Below, piece after piece: positions 35,234 to 44,136 of a stretch of 64,000 bases of DNA. The stretch's first letter is position 1; every line of letters begins with the position of its first letter. The stretch is taken from NCBI RefSeq assembly GCF_003671765.1, contig NZ_QPIB01000001.1, positions 473,541 to 537,540 of the forward strand, given 5' to 3'. Below the pieces are notes generated by a model. The model had not been told where the DNA came from. It did not search any database and saw only the letters and a program-made list of their open reading frames with translations. Position numbers and translations under genes: made by a program. This DNA is from Xenophilus sp. E41. GTDB taxonomy: Bacteria > Pseudomonadota > Gammaproteobacteria > Burkholderiales > Burkholderiaceae_C.

Positions 35234-36364
35234 ATGGACGCCTTCGTGAGCTTCCATCCCCCGGCGACGGCGAGCCACGAGGCCGCACTGCTCGACACCC
35301 TGCGCGCCCGCGCACCACGGATCGTCCACCGCGCACCGGAGGCCGGCGACGACGCCCGCTTCCACCCGCTGCTTATCGGCGGGCGCAGCTGGCGCCTGGC
35401 GCGGCCGACCACCTTCACGCCCTACGCCTCGAGCCGACCCTGCTCGGCCCGCTGCGCCTTCTGTTCCGAAAACCTGCGCACCGAACGCGGTGGCGTGCCG
35501 GCCGCGCGCCTGCGCCCGGACGGCGGCTACTTCGCGGGACTGGGCCGCGCACTGGCCGCGCTGCGCGGGGTGCCGCTCTCATGGTCGCTGTCGGGGCTGG
35601 AGAACACCGACGACCCGGCCTGGCTGCTCCGGTTGCTCGACACCCTGCGTGCCGCCGAGCGCGACGGCGTCGTCATCGAAGACCGGGTGCTGTATTCGAA
35701 CGGCGCCGGCTTCGCGCACGCGCAGGGCGCGGTGCTGCGCGACGCGCTGCTGCGCTTCGGGCTCGGCTGGATCGAGCTGTCGCGCCACCACCACGACGGC
35801 GCGACCAACCAGGCGCTGATGCGCTTTCGCGCCGGCGAGCCGATCGCCGTGCAGGCCGTGTTCGAGCGCGTGCTGGCGACGCTGGCCGGGGCATTCCCGG
35901 TGCGGCTGGTCTGCCTGTTGCAGCAGGGCGGCGTGCGCACGCCGCACGACGTGGCGGCCTACCTCGCCTGGGCGCGTGCGCACGGTGCGGGCACGGTGAT
36001 CTTCCGCGAGTTCTCGCAACTCGACGACAGCTACCGCGACAACGCCACCGCACGCCACCTGCAGGCGGCCCGCGTGCCGATGGCGCCGCTGCTGCAGGCA
36101 TGCCTGGCCGATACGCCGACCAGCGCGGGATGGCTGATCGAATCGCTCACCGAGGGCTATTACTTCTGGAACCTGCGGCTGCGCACGGGCGACGGGCTGC
36201 AGGTGGTGTTCGAGCGCTCCGACTACGCCGCGATGCACCGCCGCCACGCGAGCGGGGATGTCTACAAGCTCGTCTACTTCGCCAACGGCGAGTTGTGCGC
36301 CGGGTGGGAGCCCGGCCACGAGGTGCTGCTCGACACCCGCTCCCCGGAGCCCGCGCATGGATGA
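35234..36364 (+). CDS. Radical SAM protein of unknown function
   Basis: A 376-residue protein. The [4Fe-4S]-binding motif is CX3CX2C in SSRPCSARCAFCSENL (near residues 69-78), preceded by the strand LARPTTFTPYAS. A barrel-like region follows: PLSWSLSGLENTDDPAW, VLYSNGAGF, IELSRHHHDGATNQALMRFRAG, FPVRLVCLLQQGGV and VIFREFSQLDD. The C-terminal part (about 300-376) has an additional domain with no recognised motif. No SPASM or B12 domain is seen. Its end overlaps the next gene by 8 nt, so the two products are made together. The pairing with a nucleic-acid-type methyltransferase suggests a modification function, but the substrate is unknown. Confidence 0.8.
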   Translation: MDAFVSFHPPATASHEAALLDTLRARAPRIVHRAPEAGDDARFHPLLIGGRSWRLARPTTFTPYASSRPCSARCAFCSENLRTERGGVPAARLRPDGGYFAGLGRALAALRGVPLSWSLSGLENTDDPAWLLRLLDTLRAAERDGVVIEDRVLYSNGAGFAHAQGAVLRDALLRFGLGWIELSRHHHDGATNQALMRFRAGEPIAVQAVFERVLATLAGAFPVRLVCLLQQGGVRTPHDVAAYLAWARAHGAGTVIFREFSQLDDSYRDNATARHLQAARVPMAPLLQACLADTPTSAGWLIESLTEGYYFWNLRLRTGDGLQVVFERSDYAAMHRRHASGDVYKLVYFANGELCAGWEPGHEVLLDTRSPEPAHG

Positions 36365-37394
36365 CCGCAGCTGGATGCGGCTCGAAGCCGAGCCTGCCGA
36401 GCACGCCCTGCCGGCCGACTTCGCCGCGCGCGACCCGCTGGCGGGGCGCGACATCGGTTGGGTCACGCAGATGCGACCCTTCGTGCGCCAGTTCTGCCCG
36501 CCGGGCGGGCGCGTGCTCGATCCCTTCGCGGGCCTGGGCAGTACGCTGCTGGCGGCGCGGCTCGAAGGGCGCAAGGCCGTCGGCTGCGAGATCGACGCCG
36601 CCCGCGCCGAGCAGATCGGCGAGCGCTTCGCCCGCCTGGGCCTCGCGCCGCCCACGGTGTTCGCGGCCTCCGGCGACACGCTGGCCGATGGCGCGATGCC
36701 GCCGGTCGACCTGTGCCTGACCAACGTGCCGTACTTCGGCGCCCGCTGGAGCGGCGAGGCCGTGCCGGGCCACCTCTACGGCAGCGCGACTTACGAAGCC
36801 CACCTCGCCGGCCTGCGCGATGTGTTCCACCGCGTGCGCGACACGCTGGCCGACGGCGCCTTCTGCATCGCCATGGCCCAGAACCTGCGCCTGGGCGAGC
36901 GCATGCTGCCGCTGGCCTTCGACCTCGCGCGCATCCTCGGCAGCCTCTTCGTGCTGCAGGAGGAGCGCGTGATCGTCTACGACCGCCCTGTCAGCCCGGC
37001 GGCGCCGACGGACGCGCGCAGCAACCGCAGCCACGAATACGCGCTCATCGCGCGCAAGCGGCGCGAGACCGTCGACCTCGCCGCCACCGCGGCGCTGCTG
37101 GAGACGCTGCGCGCCGAAGGCCACCGCTTCACGGTCTTCGGCAGCTTCGCCCGCTGGCTGCAGGACCCGGCCTCGGTCACGCCGGCGGACGCCGACCTGC
37201 AGCTGGCGCCCGACGAGGATGCGCTCGACGCGCTGCTGCAGAGCCTGGCGCGGCGCGGCTTCTCGCTACGGAGCTGGAGCGACCCCGTCGTGCTGCCGCT
37301 GCGGCTGGACCTCTACCACGGGCGGCACTACTTCCGGGCCGAGCGCGTCGACCGCACGGGCGCGCTCGTGCGGCTGGACCTGTGCTTCGGGTAG
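36357..37394 (+). CDS. DNA-methyltransferase-like domain fused to a nucleotidyltransferase-like domain
   Basis: A 345-residue two-domain protein. Residues about 25-240 form a class I SAM methyltransferase like N4/N6 DNA methylases: VLDPFAGLGSTLLAARLEGRKAVGCEID (motif I) then TNVPYFGARW (an N-x-P-Y form of motif IV), followed by VRDTLADGAFCIAMAQN and SHEYALIARKR, as in DNA methylases. Residues about 255-345 resemble a small nucleotidyltransferase: FTVFGSFARWLQDP (GSF motif) with ADADLQL supplying acidic residues, then VVLPLRLDLYHGRHYF. The ATG at 36357 overlaps the radical SAM stop by 8 nt. No restriction enzyme is beside it. The fusion is unusual and the joint function is unknown. Confidence 0.75.
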   Translation: MDDRSWMRLEAEPAEHALPADFAARDPLAGRDIGWVTQMRPFVRQFCPPGGRVLDPFAGLGSTLLAARLEGRKAVGCEIDAARAEQIGERFARLGLAPPTVFAASGDTLADGAMPPVDLCLTNVPYFGARWSGEAVPGHLYGSATYEAHLAGLRDVFHRVRDTLADGAFCIAMAQNLRLGERMLPLAFDLARILGSLFVLQEERVIVYDRPVSPAAPTDARSNRSHEYALIARKRRETVDLAATAALLETLRAEGHRFTVFGSFARWLQDPASVTPADADLQLAPDEDALDALLQSLARRGFSLRSWSDPVVLPLRLDLYHGRHYFRAERVDRTGALVRLDLCFG

Positions 37395-37510
37395 CTGCGC
37401 CGAAAGGCATGTCCTAAACTGATCGAATCTCGTCCGTTCCCCATGGGACGGTTGGCCGCTGACGCAGAAGAATCGGGCGCATCCCCACCACCGATGCTAC
37501 GAGCGCCACC

Positions 37511-38083
37511 ATGAAAACCTGTCTGATTGTGATCGACGCCCAGGAGTCGTTCCGCCACCGCCCCTACTTCCGCGCCGACGACGTGCCCGCCTACCTGGCG
37601 GCGCAGAACGCGCTGATCGAGCGTTGCATCGCCGCCGGCGTGCCGGTGGTGCGCGTGTTCCACGTCGACGCGCCGGCAGAGGCATCGAACCCCTTCGCGC
37701 AGGAGTCCGGCTTCGTGCGGCCCCTGGCCGGACTGGTCGACTTCGCGGCGGACGCCACCTTCGCCAAGCACCGCCACAGCGCCCTCGTGGGCAGCGGGCT
37801 CGAGGTCTGGCTCACGCGGCACGGCATCGGCCGCCTGATCGTGAGCGGTATCCGCACCGAGCAGTGCTGCGAGACCACCACGCGCCACGCGTCGGACCTG
37901 GGCTGGGAAGTGGACTACGTGCTCGACGCCACGCTCACCTTCGACATGACGCAGCCCGACGGCCGGCCGCTCGCGGCCGCCGACATCAAGGCCCGCACCG
38001 CCACCGTGCTGCAGGGCCGTTTCGCCAACGTGTGCACCGTGGACGAGGCGCTGGCCCGCGCCGGCGCGCTCGTTGCGGCCTGA
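37511..38083 (+). CDS. Isochorismatase-family cysteine hydrolase
   Basis: A 190-residue alpha/beta hydrolase of the isochorismatase superfamily. The catalytic triad is visible as Asp in LIVIDAQESF (residue 9), Lys in ATFAKHRHSAL, and Cys in GIRTEQCCETTTRHASDLGWEV. Related enzymes are nicotinamidases, biuret or maleamate hydrolases and others, and the substrate here cannot be assigned. The neighbouring DJ-1 and GlxA-like genes suggest a small catabolic or detoxifying group. The DJ-1 gene starts 14 nt after its stop. Confidence 0.85.
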   Translation: MKTCLIVIDAQESFRHRPYFRADDVPAYLAAQNALIERCIAAGVPVVRVFHVDAPAEASNPFAQESGFVRPLAGLVDFAADATFAKHRHSALVGSGLEVWLTRHGIGRLIVSGIRTEQCCETTTRHASDLGWEVDYVLDATLTFDMTQPDGRPLAAADIKARTATVLQGRFANVCTVDEALARAGALVAA

Positions 38084-38097
38084 ACGGGGGTACCGCC

Positions 38098-38736
38098 ATG
38101 CTCGAACCGGCACGCTCATCGCCCGCCATCGCCGCCACCCGCCGCGTCGCGATCCTCGCCTTCGACGGCATGGAGGTGCTGGACTTCGCCGGCCCCTTCG
38201 AGGTCTTCACCACGGCCAGCCGCGTGCACGGGCGGCAGCGCCCCGACGGGGCACCGCCCTTCTCGGTCCACAGCGTGGCGCCGCGCTCGGGCCCTGTGCG
38301 CGCCCGCGCCGGCCTGGCGATGCTGCCCGACCACACGCTGGACGACGCCCCGGCGGCCGAGCTGCTGCTGGTGCCCGGCGGCGTGGTCGATGCCTACAGG
38401 GACGATGCACGGCTGCTGCACTGGATCGCGCAGGCGCATGCCGGCACCGAGGTCACGGCCTCGGTCTGCACCGGCGCCTTCGTGCTGGCGCAGGCGGGCG
38501 TGCTGGCCGCCGGGCCCTGCACCACGCATTGGGAAGACGTGGCGGACCTGCAGGCGGCATTTCCGGCCTTGCAGGTGGACGGCACGCAGCGCTGGGTGGA
38601 CCAGGGCCGCGTCGTCAGCTCCGCCGGCATCAGCGCCGGGATCGACATGAGCCTGCACCTGGTGGCGCGGCTGGCCGGCCGCGCGCTGGCCGAGGCAACC
38701 GCCCGGCAGATGGACTACCGCTGGGCCGACGCATGA
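38098..38736 (+). CDS. DJ-1/PfpI family protein (isonitrile-hydratase-like)
   Basis: A 212-residue class I glutamine-amidotransferase-like protein. It has VAILAFDGMEVLDFAGPFEVFTTA, the glutamate of the DGMEVLDFAGP motif, and the nucleophile-elbow ASVCTGAFVLAQAGVLAAG (Cys near residue 125), followed by TTHWEDVADLQ. This pattern matches isonitrile hydratase (InhA) and related chaperone-like hydratases. A short N-terminal extension of about 15 residues precedes the fold. The ATG at 38098 is chosen. It lies between the isochorismatase and GlxA-type regulator genes, and the three are probably one unit. Confidence 0.85.
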   Translation: MLEPARSSPAIAATRRVAILAFDGMEVLDFAGPFEVFTTASRVHGRQRPDGAPPFSVHSVAPRSGPVRARAGLAMLPDHTLDDAPAAELLLVPGGVVDAYRDDARLLHWIAQAHAGTEVTASVCTGAFVLAQAGVLAAGPCTTHWEDVADLQAAFPALQVDGTQRWVDQGRVVSSAGISAGIDMSLHLVARLAGRALAEATARQMDYRWADA

Positions 38737-38767
38737 GTGCACAGGCTGCCGCTGCAGAAGTACTCCG

Positions 38768-39754
38768 ATGAGCGATGCCCCGATCCGCGTCGTCTTCGTG
38801 CTGCTGCCGGACAGCCTGGTGCTGGACTGGGCGGGCCCCGCGGAGGCGCTGCGCATCGCCAACCAGCTGCTGGTGGCGGCCGGCCGGCCGGCGCGCTTTC
38901 GGGTCGAGTTCGCGAGCCCGACACCCAGCGCGCGCAGCTCGGTCGGCGTGCAGATCGCCGGCCTCTCGCCGCTACCGACGCAGTGGGGGCCCGAGCCAGC
39001 GTGGCTCATCCTCGTCGGCCCGCCGGGCCGGCGCATCGACGTCGGCACGCCCGCGGCGCGCGCGCTGCTGCACTGGCTGCGCGGCCAGCGTTTCGCGGCC
39101 GGGCGGCTGGAACTGGTCACCGTGTGCGCCGGCGCCGTGCTGGCCGCGCATGCCGGCGTGCTGGCCGGCCGCCGGGCCACCACGCACCACCACCACCTGC
39201 AGGAACTGGCCGAGCTGGAGCCGCAGTGCGACGTGGTGGCGAATCGCGTGTTCGTGCTCGACGCGCCGCTCTACAGCAGCGCCGGCGTCACGACCGGCAT
39301 CGACCTCGTGCTGCACCGCATCGCCGCGCTGTGCGGCGAGGCGCTGGCCGCGCAGGTGGCGCAGAGCATGGTGGTGGCGCTGCGCCGCGGGCCGCACGAC
39401 CCGGAGCTGTCGCCCTTCCTGGCGCACCGCAACCACCTGCACGCCGCGCTGCACCGTGTGCAGGACGCGGTGAGCGAACAGCCCCAGGCCGACTGGACCG
39501 TGCCGCGCATGGCCGAGGTGGCGCACACCTCGCCGCGGCACCTGACGCGCCTGTTCGTCGAGCACGCCGGCATCGCGCCGCTGGCCTGGCTGCGGCAGCT
39601 GCGCCTGGCGACCGCGCAGGCCGCGCTGGCCTCGGGTGCCAGCGTCACGCGCGCCGCGGAGCAGTCGGGCTTCGGCTCGGACACGCAGCTGCGCCGCGCA
39701 TGGCGGCAGTTCGGGCTGCCGGGCTCGCCGTCGGATGCGGTGCGGGTGCACTGA
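38768..39754 (+). CDS. GlxA-family AraC-type transcriptional regulator
   Basis: A 328-residue regulator. The N-terminal domain (residues 1-200) is a DJ-1/PfpI-like fold: VVFVLLPDSLVLDWAGPAEALRIANQ and LVTVCAGAVLAAHAGVLAGRRATTHHHHLQ. The C-terminal domain (about 230-328) is an AraC helix-turn-helix pair: WTVPRMAEVAHTSPRHLTRLFVEHAGIAPLAWLRQLRLATAQAAL then VTRAAEQSGFGSDTQLRRAWRQFG. Such proteins usually activate adjacent genes in response to a small amide or nitrogen compound. The location directly after the DJ-1 and isochorismatase genes suggests it controls them. Confidence 0.88.
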   Translation: MSDAPIRVVFVLLPDSLVLDWAGPAEALRIANQLLVAAGRPARFRVEFASPTPSARSSVGVQIAGLSPLPTQWGPEPAWLILVGPPGRRIDVGTPAARALLHWLRGQRFAAGRLELVTVCAGAVLAAHAGVLAGRRATTHHHHLQELAELEPQCDVVANRVFVLDAPLYSSAGVTTGIDLVLHRIAALCGEALAAQVAQSMVVALRRGPHDPELSPFLAHRNHLHAALHRVQDAVSEQPQADWTVPRMAEVAHTSPRHLTRLFVEHAGIAPLAWLRQLRLATAQAALASGASVTRAAEQSGFGSDTQLRRAWRQFGLPGSPSDAVRVH

Positions 39755-39768
39755 GCCTGGCACGAACC

Positions 39769-39821
39769 GCTATCGAAACCATAGCTGCTCGCTCAGGCGG
39801 GCGGGCGCTGTAGCAATTTTC
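39769..39821 (-). repeat. Dispersed repeat family A, copy 4
   Basis: On the minus strand the copy reads CTACAGCGCCCGCCCGCC, then TGAGCGAGCAGCTATGG and TTTCGATAGC. It lies between the GlxA-type regulator and FUSC genes, which converge. Confidence 0.8.
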
Positions 39822-39853
39822 TCTTAGGAATCAAGCCACGCGGGCAGCCCGGC

Positions 39854-42115
39854 TCACGGCGCCTGAACGGCGCCCTCGGCCGGCGCCGCGCCCTCCTCAG
39901 GCGCCAGCCAGGCCTGCGCATGCTCCCGCAGCGCATCGAGCTGCAGCCACAGCAGCGACAGCTGCGTGCGCACCAGGCGCAGCGCGGCCTCGGCCTCGTC
40001 GTCGGGTGCGCCGTCCGCCTCGCCCAGGGCCGACAACGCCCGGCGGGACTGCGCCGCCTCGGCGCTGTCCGCCACGTCGACGGCGCCCGCTTCCAGCTCC
40101 TGCGCCAGCCGCTCCAGCGCCTGCACCAGCTGCCCTGTGGCGTTCTCCAGCACCGCGCGGCGCGGGCCCTCGGGCACCTGCATGCGGTGCGCGCCCAGGG
40201 CCGACAGGTAGCTCAGCAGCGTGTGCGCCTGGATCAGGAAGCGCAGCGCCACGCCGGCGCGCGGCCGCACGAAGCCCGGCTCGCGGAACATCTCCGACAC
40301 GGCCGTGGTCAGCGCCGCGTCGGCGTTGTGGGCGTTGCGGCGCGCCAGGCGGTAGGCCAGCGTGTCGCTCGCACCCTCGCGGTACTGCACGGCGATGGCG
40401 CGCAGGTAGCTGGCCGCGTTGCGCAACGCGGCGCCCGCCACCTCGTGGATGCGGCGCGACTGCCAGTGCGGCAGCACAAGCAGCACCGCGAGGCCGGCGA
40501 TCACGCTGCCGATGGCCGTGTCGACCAGGCGCGGCACGATCAGCACGCCGCTGTCGATGACCTGGTTGAAGCACAGCAGCACCAGCAGCGTCATGCAGGC
40601 GGTGGCCACCAGGTAGCGGCTGCCGCGGGTGGCGAAGAACACCACGCCCGCCGCCACGGCGAGTGCCGACTGCACCAGGGGCCGGGGGAACAGCTCGATC
40701 AACGCCCAGCCCGCCACCACGCCCACCGCCGTGCCGGCAATGCGCTGGCCCATGCGCGCGATGGTGTCGCCGTAGCCCTGCTGGCAGACGAAGAGCGTGG
40801 TCAGCAGGATCCAGTAACCCTGCTTCGCATGGATGCTGCGCATCACCGCGTAGCCCACCGCCAGCGCCACCGCCAGCCGCACCGCGTGCCTGAAGAGCGG
40901 CGAGCGCGGCGTGAGCTGGCGCCGCACGCGCGCGGCAGCGTCGCGCCAGGACTGCGGCGAGCGGTCGAACAGGCTCATGTCGGTGCGGCCCAGCCGGGCC
41001 GACGGGTGCGCCGTGTGGCTGGCGCCGGCGAGCTGGCCGTCGAGCTGGGCGAGGTTGCGCGCCAGCGCCTCGATGGAGCGCAGCAGCGCGGCGCGCTGCA
41101 TCGCCGCGCCCTCCGGCACGGCCTGGCTGCGCGCATGGGCGATGGCACTGCGCAGTTCGGCCAGCGCCTGCACGCTCTGGCTGCCGGCGACGAAGGGTTC
41201 GCGCCGGCCGATCGACTGCGCCAGGCGGTGGCAGGCCTCGCCCTGCAGCGCCAGCACGCGCTGGCAGCGGTAGAGCAGGTCGCTGTGGAAGAAGGTGTCG
41301 GCCAGCGCGCGGTAGTCGTCGTGCGAGGAACTGGCGCGTTCGTGCACGTCCTGCGCGATGAGGTACAGGCCGCGGTAGCGGGCGATGCGGCCGGTCGGCG
41401 CGCGCGGGCCGAGGCGGCTGAAGATGGCCTCCTTGGTCGCGTTGAGTTCCGACACGACGGCCGCGTTGAGCTGCGCCAGCGCGAGGCGCTTGCGCTCGAT
41501 GTCGAGGTCGCGCAGCGGCTCGAAGAGCGAGGCCTTGTACTGCACGTAGTCGCCCAGCACGTGGAACAGCCGCTCGAGCTGCGCCTTCACCGGCTGCGCG
41601 GGAAAGAGCGCGGACCACAGCACCGAGACGACGCCGAAGCAGGCCGCGCCGGCGAGCAGCAGCGCCGGCTCGTGCCAGCGCGGCGGCGCGACCGGCATGG
41701 CCTGCGCATGGTCGGCCGAGAGCGTGGTGTACATGCCCAGGATCAGCGTGGCATAGGCGATGGCCTTGTAGCGTGCGCCCACCGCGCCCAGCATGGTGAG
41801 CGCGAAGGCCGCGAGCGCCAGCGCGACGATGAAGAGCAGCGGCCGGCCGAACAGCGCCTCGACCGAGAAGGCGGCGACGGCGAAGCAGGCCAGCGTGACG
41901 AGCTGGGCGCGCAGGCGGCCCTGCCAGCTGTCGTCGGTCTCGGCTAGGGCGCTGGCGATGGTGCCGAGGAAGAGCGGGATCACCGCCTCCTGGTGGCCGG
42001 TGGCGCGGCAGGCCGCCATCAGGCCGCCGAGCACCAGCAGCACGCGCAGCGGCTGGGCGCGCGCGGCCAGGGCCTGCCAGTGCAGGCGCAGGGTGTCGAG
42101 GGGCAGGAAGTTCAT
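39854..42115 (-). CDS. FUSC family membrane protein (YccS/YhfK type)
   Basis: A 753-residue protein with two membrane halves: about six helices near residues 25-190 (e.g. VIPLFLGTIASALAETDDSW, LGAVGARYKAIAYATLILGMY), a cytoplasmic helical region (190-400), and a second group of helices near 410-550 (LFRHAVRLAVALAVGYAVMRSI, YWILLTTLFVCQQGYGDTIARMGQRIAGTAVGVVAGW). The last motif is the fusaric-acid-resistance/YccS signature. These proteins are likely efflux components related to AaeB; the substrate is unknown. The ATG at 42115 is chosen; a longer in-frame reading adds 31 unconserved residues. A family A repeat lies directly upstream. Confidence 0.87.
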   Translation of the reverse strand: MNFLPLDTLRLHWQALAARAQPLRVLLVLGGLMAACRATGHQEAVIPLFLGTIASALAETDDSWQGRLRAQLVTLACFAVAAFSVEALFGRPLLFIVALALAAFALTMLGAVGARYKAIAYATLILGMYTTLSADHAQAMPVAPPRWHEPALLLAGAACFGVVSVLWSALFPAQPVKAQLERLFHVLGDYVQYKASLFEPLRDLDIERKRLALAQLNAAVVSELNATKEAIFSRLGPRAPTGRIARYRGLYLIAQDVHERASSSHDDYRALADTFFHSDLLYRCQRVLALQGEACHRLAQSIGRREPFVAGSQSVQALAELRSAIAHARSQAVPEGAAMQRAALLRSIEALARNLAQLDGQLAGASHTAHPSARLGRTDMSLFDRSPQSWRDAAARVRRQLTPRSPLFRHAVRLAVALAVGYAVMRSIHAKQGYWILLTTLFVCQQGYGDTIARMGQRIAGTAVGVVAGWALIELFPRPLVQSALAVAAGVVFFATRGSRYLVATACMTLLVLLCFNQVIDSGVLIVPRLVDTAIGSVIAGLAVLLVLPHWQSRRIHEVAGAALRNAASYLRAIAVQYREGASDTLAYRLARRNAHNADAALTTAVSEMFREPGFVRPRAGVALRFLIQAHTLLSYLSALGAHRMQVPEGPRRAVLENATGQLVQALERLAQELEAGAVDVADSAEAAQSRRALSALGEADGAPDDEAEAALRLVRTQLSLLWLQLDALREHAQAWLAPEEGAAPAEGAVQAP

Positions 42116-42185
42116 GTCGGCCAGTGCTGCGCAGGATGCGTGCCACCCGGCGGGCGGCCGCCCACGCATCGGTGCAGTGCTCTCA

Positions 42186-42239
42186 TTTCGATAGCTGCTC
42201 GCGCCCACCGGGCGGGCGGTGCGGGCCGATTCGGCTCAA
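42186..42239 (-). repeat. Dispersed repeat family A, copy 5
   Basis: On the minus strand: GAATCGGCCCGCACCGCC, CGCCCGGTGGGCGCGAGC and AGCTATCGAAAT. It overlaps the last codon of the sigma factor gene and lies between that gene and the FUSC gene downstream. Confidence 0.8.
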
Positions 42240-43606
42240 GACGATGGCTTCGGCGCGGCGGGCGCGAGGGGCTGGCATTCTTGCATGCGGGCCTCCAGCA
42301 TGTGGCGGTCCTGGGCGTTGCGCGCCAGCGCGGCAGCCTGCGCGTAGGCCCGTGCCGCCTCGTCGCGGCGGCCGAGGCGGAAGAGCAGGTCGGCGCGCAC
42401 GGCCGGCAGCAGGTGGTAGGTGCGCAGCAGCGGCTCGTCGGCCAGCGCCTCGACCAGTGGCAGGGCGGCCTGCGCGCCGGAGGCCATCGACACCGCCATC
42501 GCGCGATTGAGCTCGACCACCGGGGAGCCGGTGAGAGCGGCCAGCGCGTCGTACAGGGCGACGATGCGCGCCCAGTCGGTCGCTTCCGCCTGCCGCGCGC
42601 GCGCATGGCAGCCCGCGATGGCGGCCTGCAGCGCATAGGGCCCGAGGGCCGCACCCGACGCCGCCGCGCAGGCCTGCGCCGTGGCCAGGGCCTCCAGCCC
42701 GCGGTGGATCAGCACCTGGTCCCAGCGCGAGCGCCGCTGCGCGAGCAGCAGCACCGGCCGGCCGTCCGGCCCGGTACGGGCGGCCTGGCGGGAGGCCTGC
42801 AGTTCCATGAGGGCCAGCAGGCCGTGCACCTCGGACTCGCGCGGCATCAGCCGCGCCAGTACGCGGCCCAGGCGCATCGCTTCCTCGCACAGCGCCGGGC
42901 GCATCCAGTCCTCGCCGGCGGTCGCGGCATAGCCCTCGTTGAAGACGAGGTACACCACCTCGAGCACGGGGGCCAGGCGCTCGCGCAGATCGGCGGCGCC
43001 AGGCAGCTCGAAGGGCACGCGCGCCTCGGCCAGCGTGCGCTTGGCGCGCACGATGCGCTGGGCCACAGTGGCCTCGGGCACGAGGAAGGAGCGCGCGATC
43101 TCGTGCGTCTGCAGCCCGCCGAGCACGCGCAGCGCCAGGGCCACCCGGGCCTCCGGCGAGAGCACCGGGTGGCGGGCCGTGAAGACGAGCCGCAGCAGGT
43201 CGTCGCCCACCACGTCGTCGAGCCGGTCGTCCACCGCCTGGGCCTGCGCATCCTGCGCGATGGCGTGGCGCAGGTCGAGCGCATGGCTCAACGCGTCCTG
43301 CTGCACGACGCGCACCTGCTGGCGGCGCAGATGGTCGAGCGCCAGATTCCCGGCGGTCGCCATGAGCCAGGCCGCGGGGTTGTCCGGCACGCCGCTGCGC
43401 GGCCAGTGCTCGAGCGCGGCAAGCAGCGCGTCCTGCGCGATCTCCTCGGCCACGCCCAGATCGCGCACGCGCCGGGCCACCGCGCCCACGAGCCGGGCCG
43501 ACTCCATGCGCCACAGCGTGCGCACGATGGCGTGCACGTCGTCGGCGCCCGCCTGGGGCGCGGACGGATCTGCGCGCACGGCGTCAGCGCGGCCTGGCCG
43601 CCGCAT
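42236..43606 (-). CDS. ECF-type RNA polymerase sigma factor with C-terminal helical extension (ECF42-like)
   Basis: A 456-residue sigma factor. Sigma region 2 is RLVGAVARRVRDLGVAEEIAQDALLAALEHWPRSGVPDNPAAWL, with ATAGNLALDHLRR at its end. Region 4 is RVALALRVLGGLQTHEIARSFLVPEATVAQRIVRAKRTL. The remaining 250 residues form a TPR-like helical domain, e.g. VVYLVFNEGYAATAGED and FRLGRRDEAARAYAQAAALA. A sigma factor of this shape next to a DGPF/YCII protein is the known ECF42 arrangement; such factors lack an ordinary anti-sigma. The ATG at 43606 lies inside the upstream YCII gene (23-nt overlap), so translation is coupled. Confidence 0.88.
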   Translation of the reverse strand: MRRPGRADAVRADPSAPQAGADDVHAIVRTLWRMESARLVGAVARRVRDLGVAEEIAQDALLAALEHWPRSGVPDNPAAWLMATAGNLALDHLRRQQVRVVQQDALSHALDLRHAIAQDAQAQAVDDRLDDVVGDDLLRLVFTARHPVLSPEARVALALRVLGGLQTHEIARSFLVPEATVAQRIVRAKRTLAEARVPFELPGAADLRERLAPVLEVVYLVFNEGYAATAGEDWMRPALCEEAMRLGRVLARLMPRESEVHGLLALMELQASRQAARTGPDGRPVLLLAQRRSRWDQVLIHRGLEALATAQACAAASGAALGPYALQAAIAGCHARARQAEATDWARIVALYDALAALTGSPVVELNRAMAVSMASGAQAALPLVEALADEPLLRTYHLLPAVRADLLFRLGRRDEAARAYAQAAALARNAQDRHMLEARMQECQPLAPAAPKPSS

Positions 43607-44015
43607 CCGCGGCCTTGGCCTGGATGCGCTGCTCCTGCTCGCGCAGTTCGGGCGTGAGTTCGGCGCCGAAGTCCTCGGCCTCGAAGACCTGGCGCAGCTC
43701 CAGTTCCTCGCCGCCGTCGAAGGGCGCGCGCTTGAGCCACTCCACCGCCTCCTCGCGCGAACGCACCTGCCACAGCCAGTAGCCGGCGATGAGTTCCTTG
43801 GTCTCGGCGAAGGGGCCGTCGATCACGGTGCGCTTCGTGCCTTCGTAGCGCACGCGCAGCCCGCGCGAACTGGGGTGCAGGCCTTCGCCGGCGAGCATCA
43901 CGCCGGCATCGACCAGCGCCTCGTTGTAGTTGCCCATGGCCGTGAGCAGCTGCTCGCTCGGCATCACACCGGCTTCGGAATCCTTGTTGGCCTTGACGAT
44001 CACCATGAAACGCAT
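43584..44015 (-). CDS. YCII-family (DGPF domain) protein
   Basis: A 143-residue protein with the DGPF domain: MRFMVIVKANKDSEAGVMPSEQLL, GLHPSSRGLRVRYEGTKRTVIDGPFAETKELIAGYWLWQVRSREEAVEWLKRAPF. The DGPFAETKE block names the family. These are dimeric ferredoxin-like proteins without an established catalytic reaction, commonly encoded beside ECF42 sigma factors, as here, and likely part of their signal path. The ATG at 44015 is chosen over an upstream in-frame reading; it is preceded by an AGGAG site. It overlaps the sigma factor start. Confidence 0.88.
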   Translation of the reverse strand: MRFMVIVKANKDSEAGVMPSEQLLTAMGNYNEALVDAGVMLAGEGLHPSSRGLRVRYEGTKRTVIDGPFAETKELIAGYWLWQVRSREEAVEWLKRAPFDGGEELELRQVFEAEDFGAELTPELREQEQRIQAKAADAAARPR

Positions 44016-44136
44016 GTCCAGCTCCTGTGGAAGTTGAGGGAATGAAGGCGGGCCTTCATGCACACGACGCGCGAGACTGCCCCGGATCGACACCGACGTC
44101 GACCGGGATTGCAACAATTTGTGGATGCGCTGCGGC

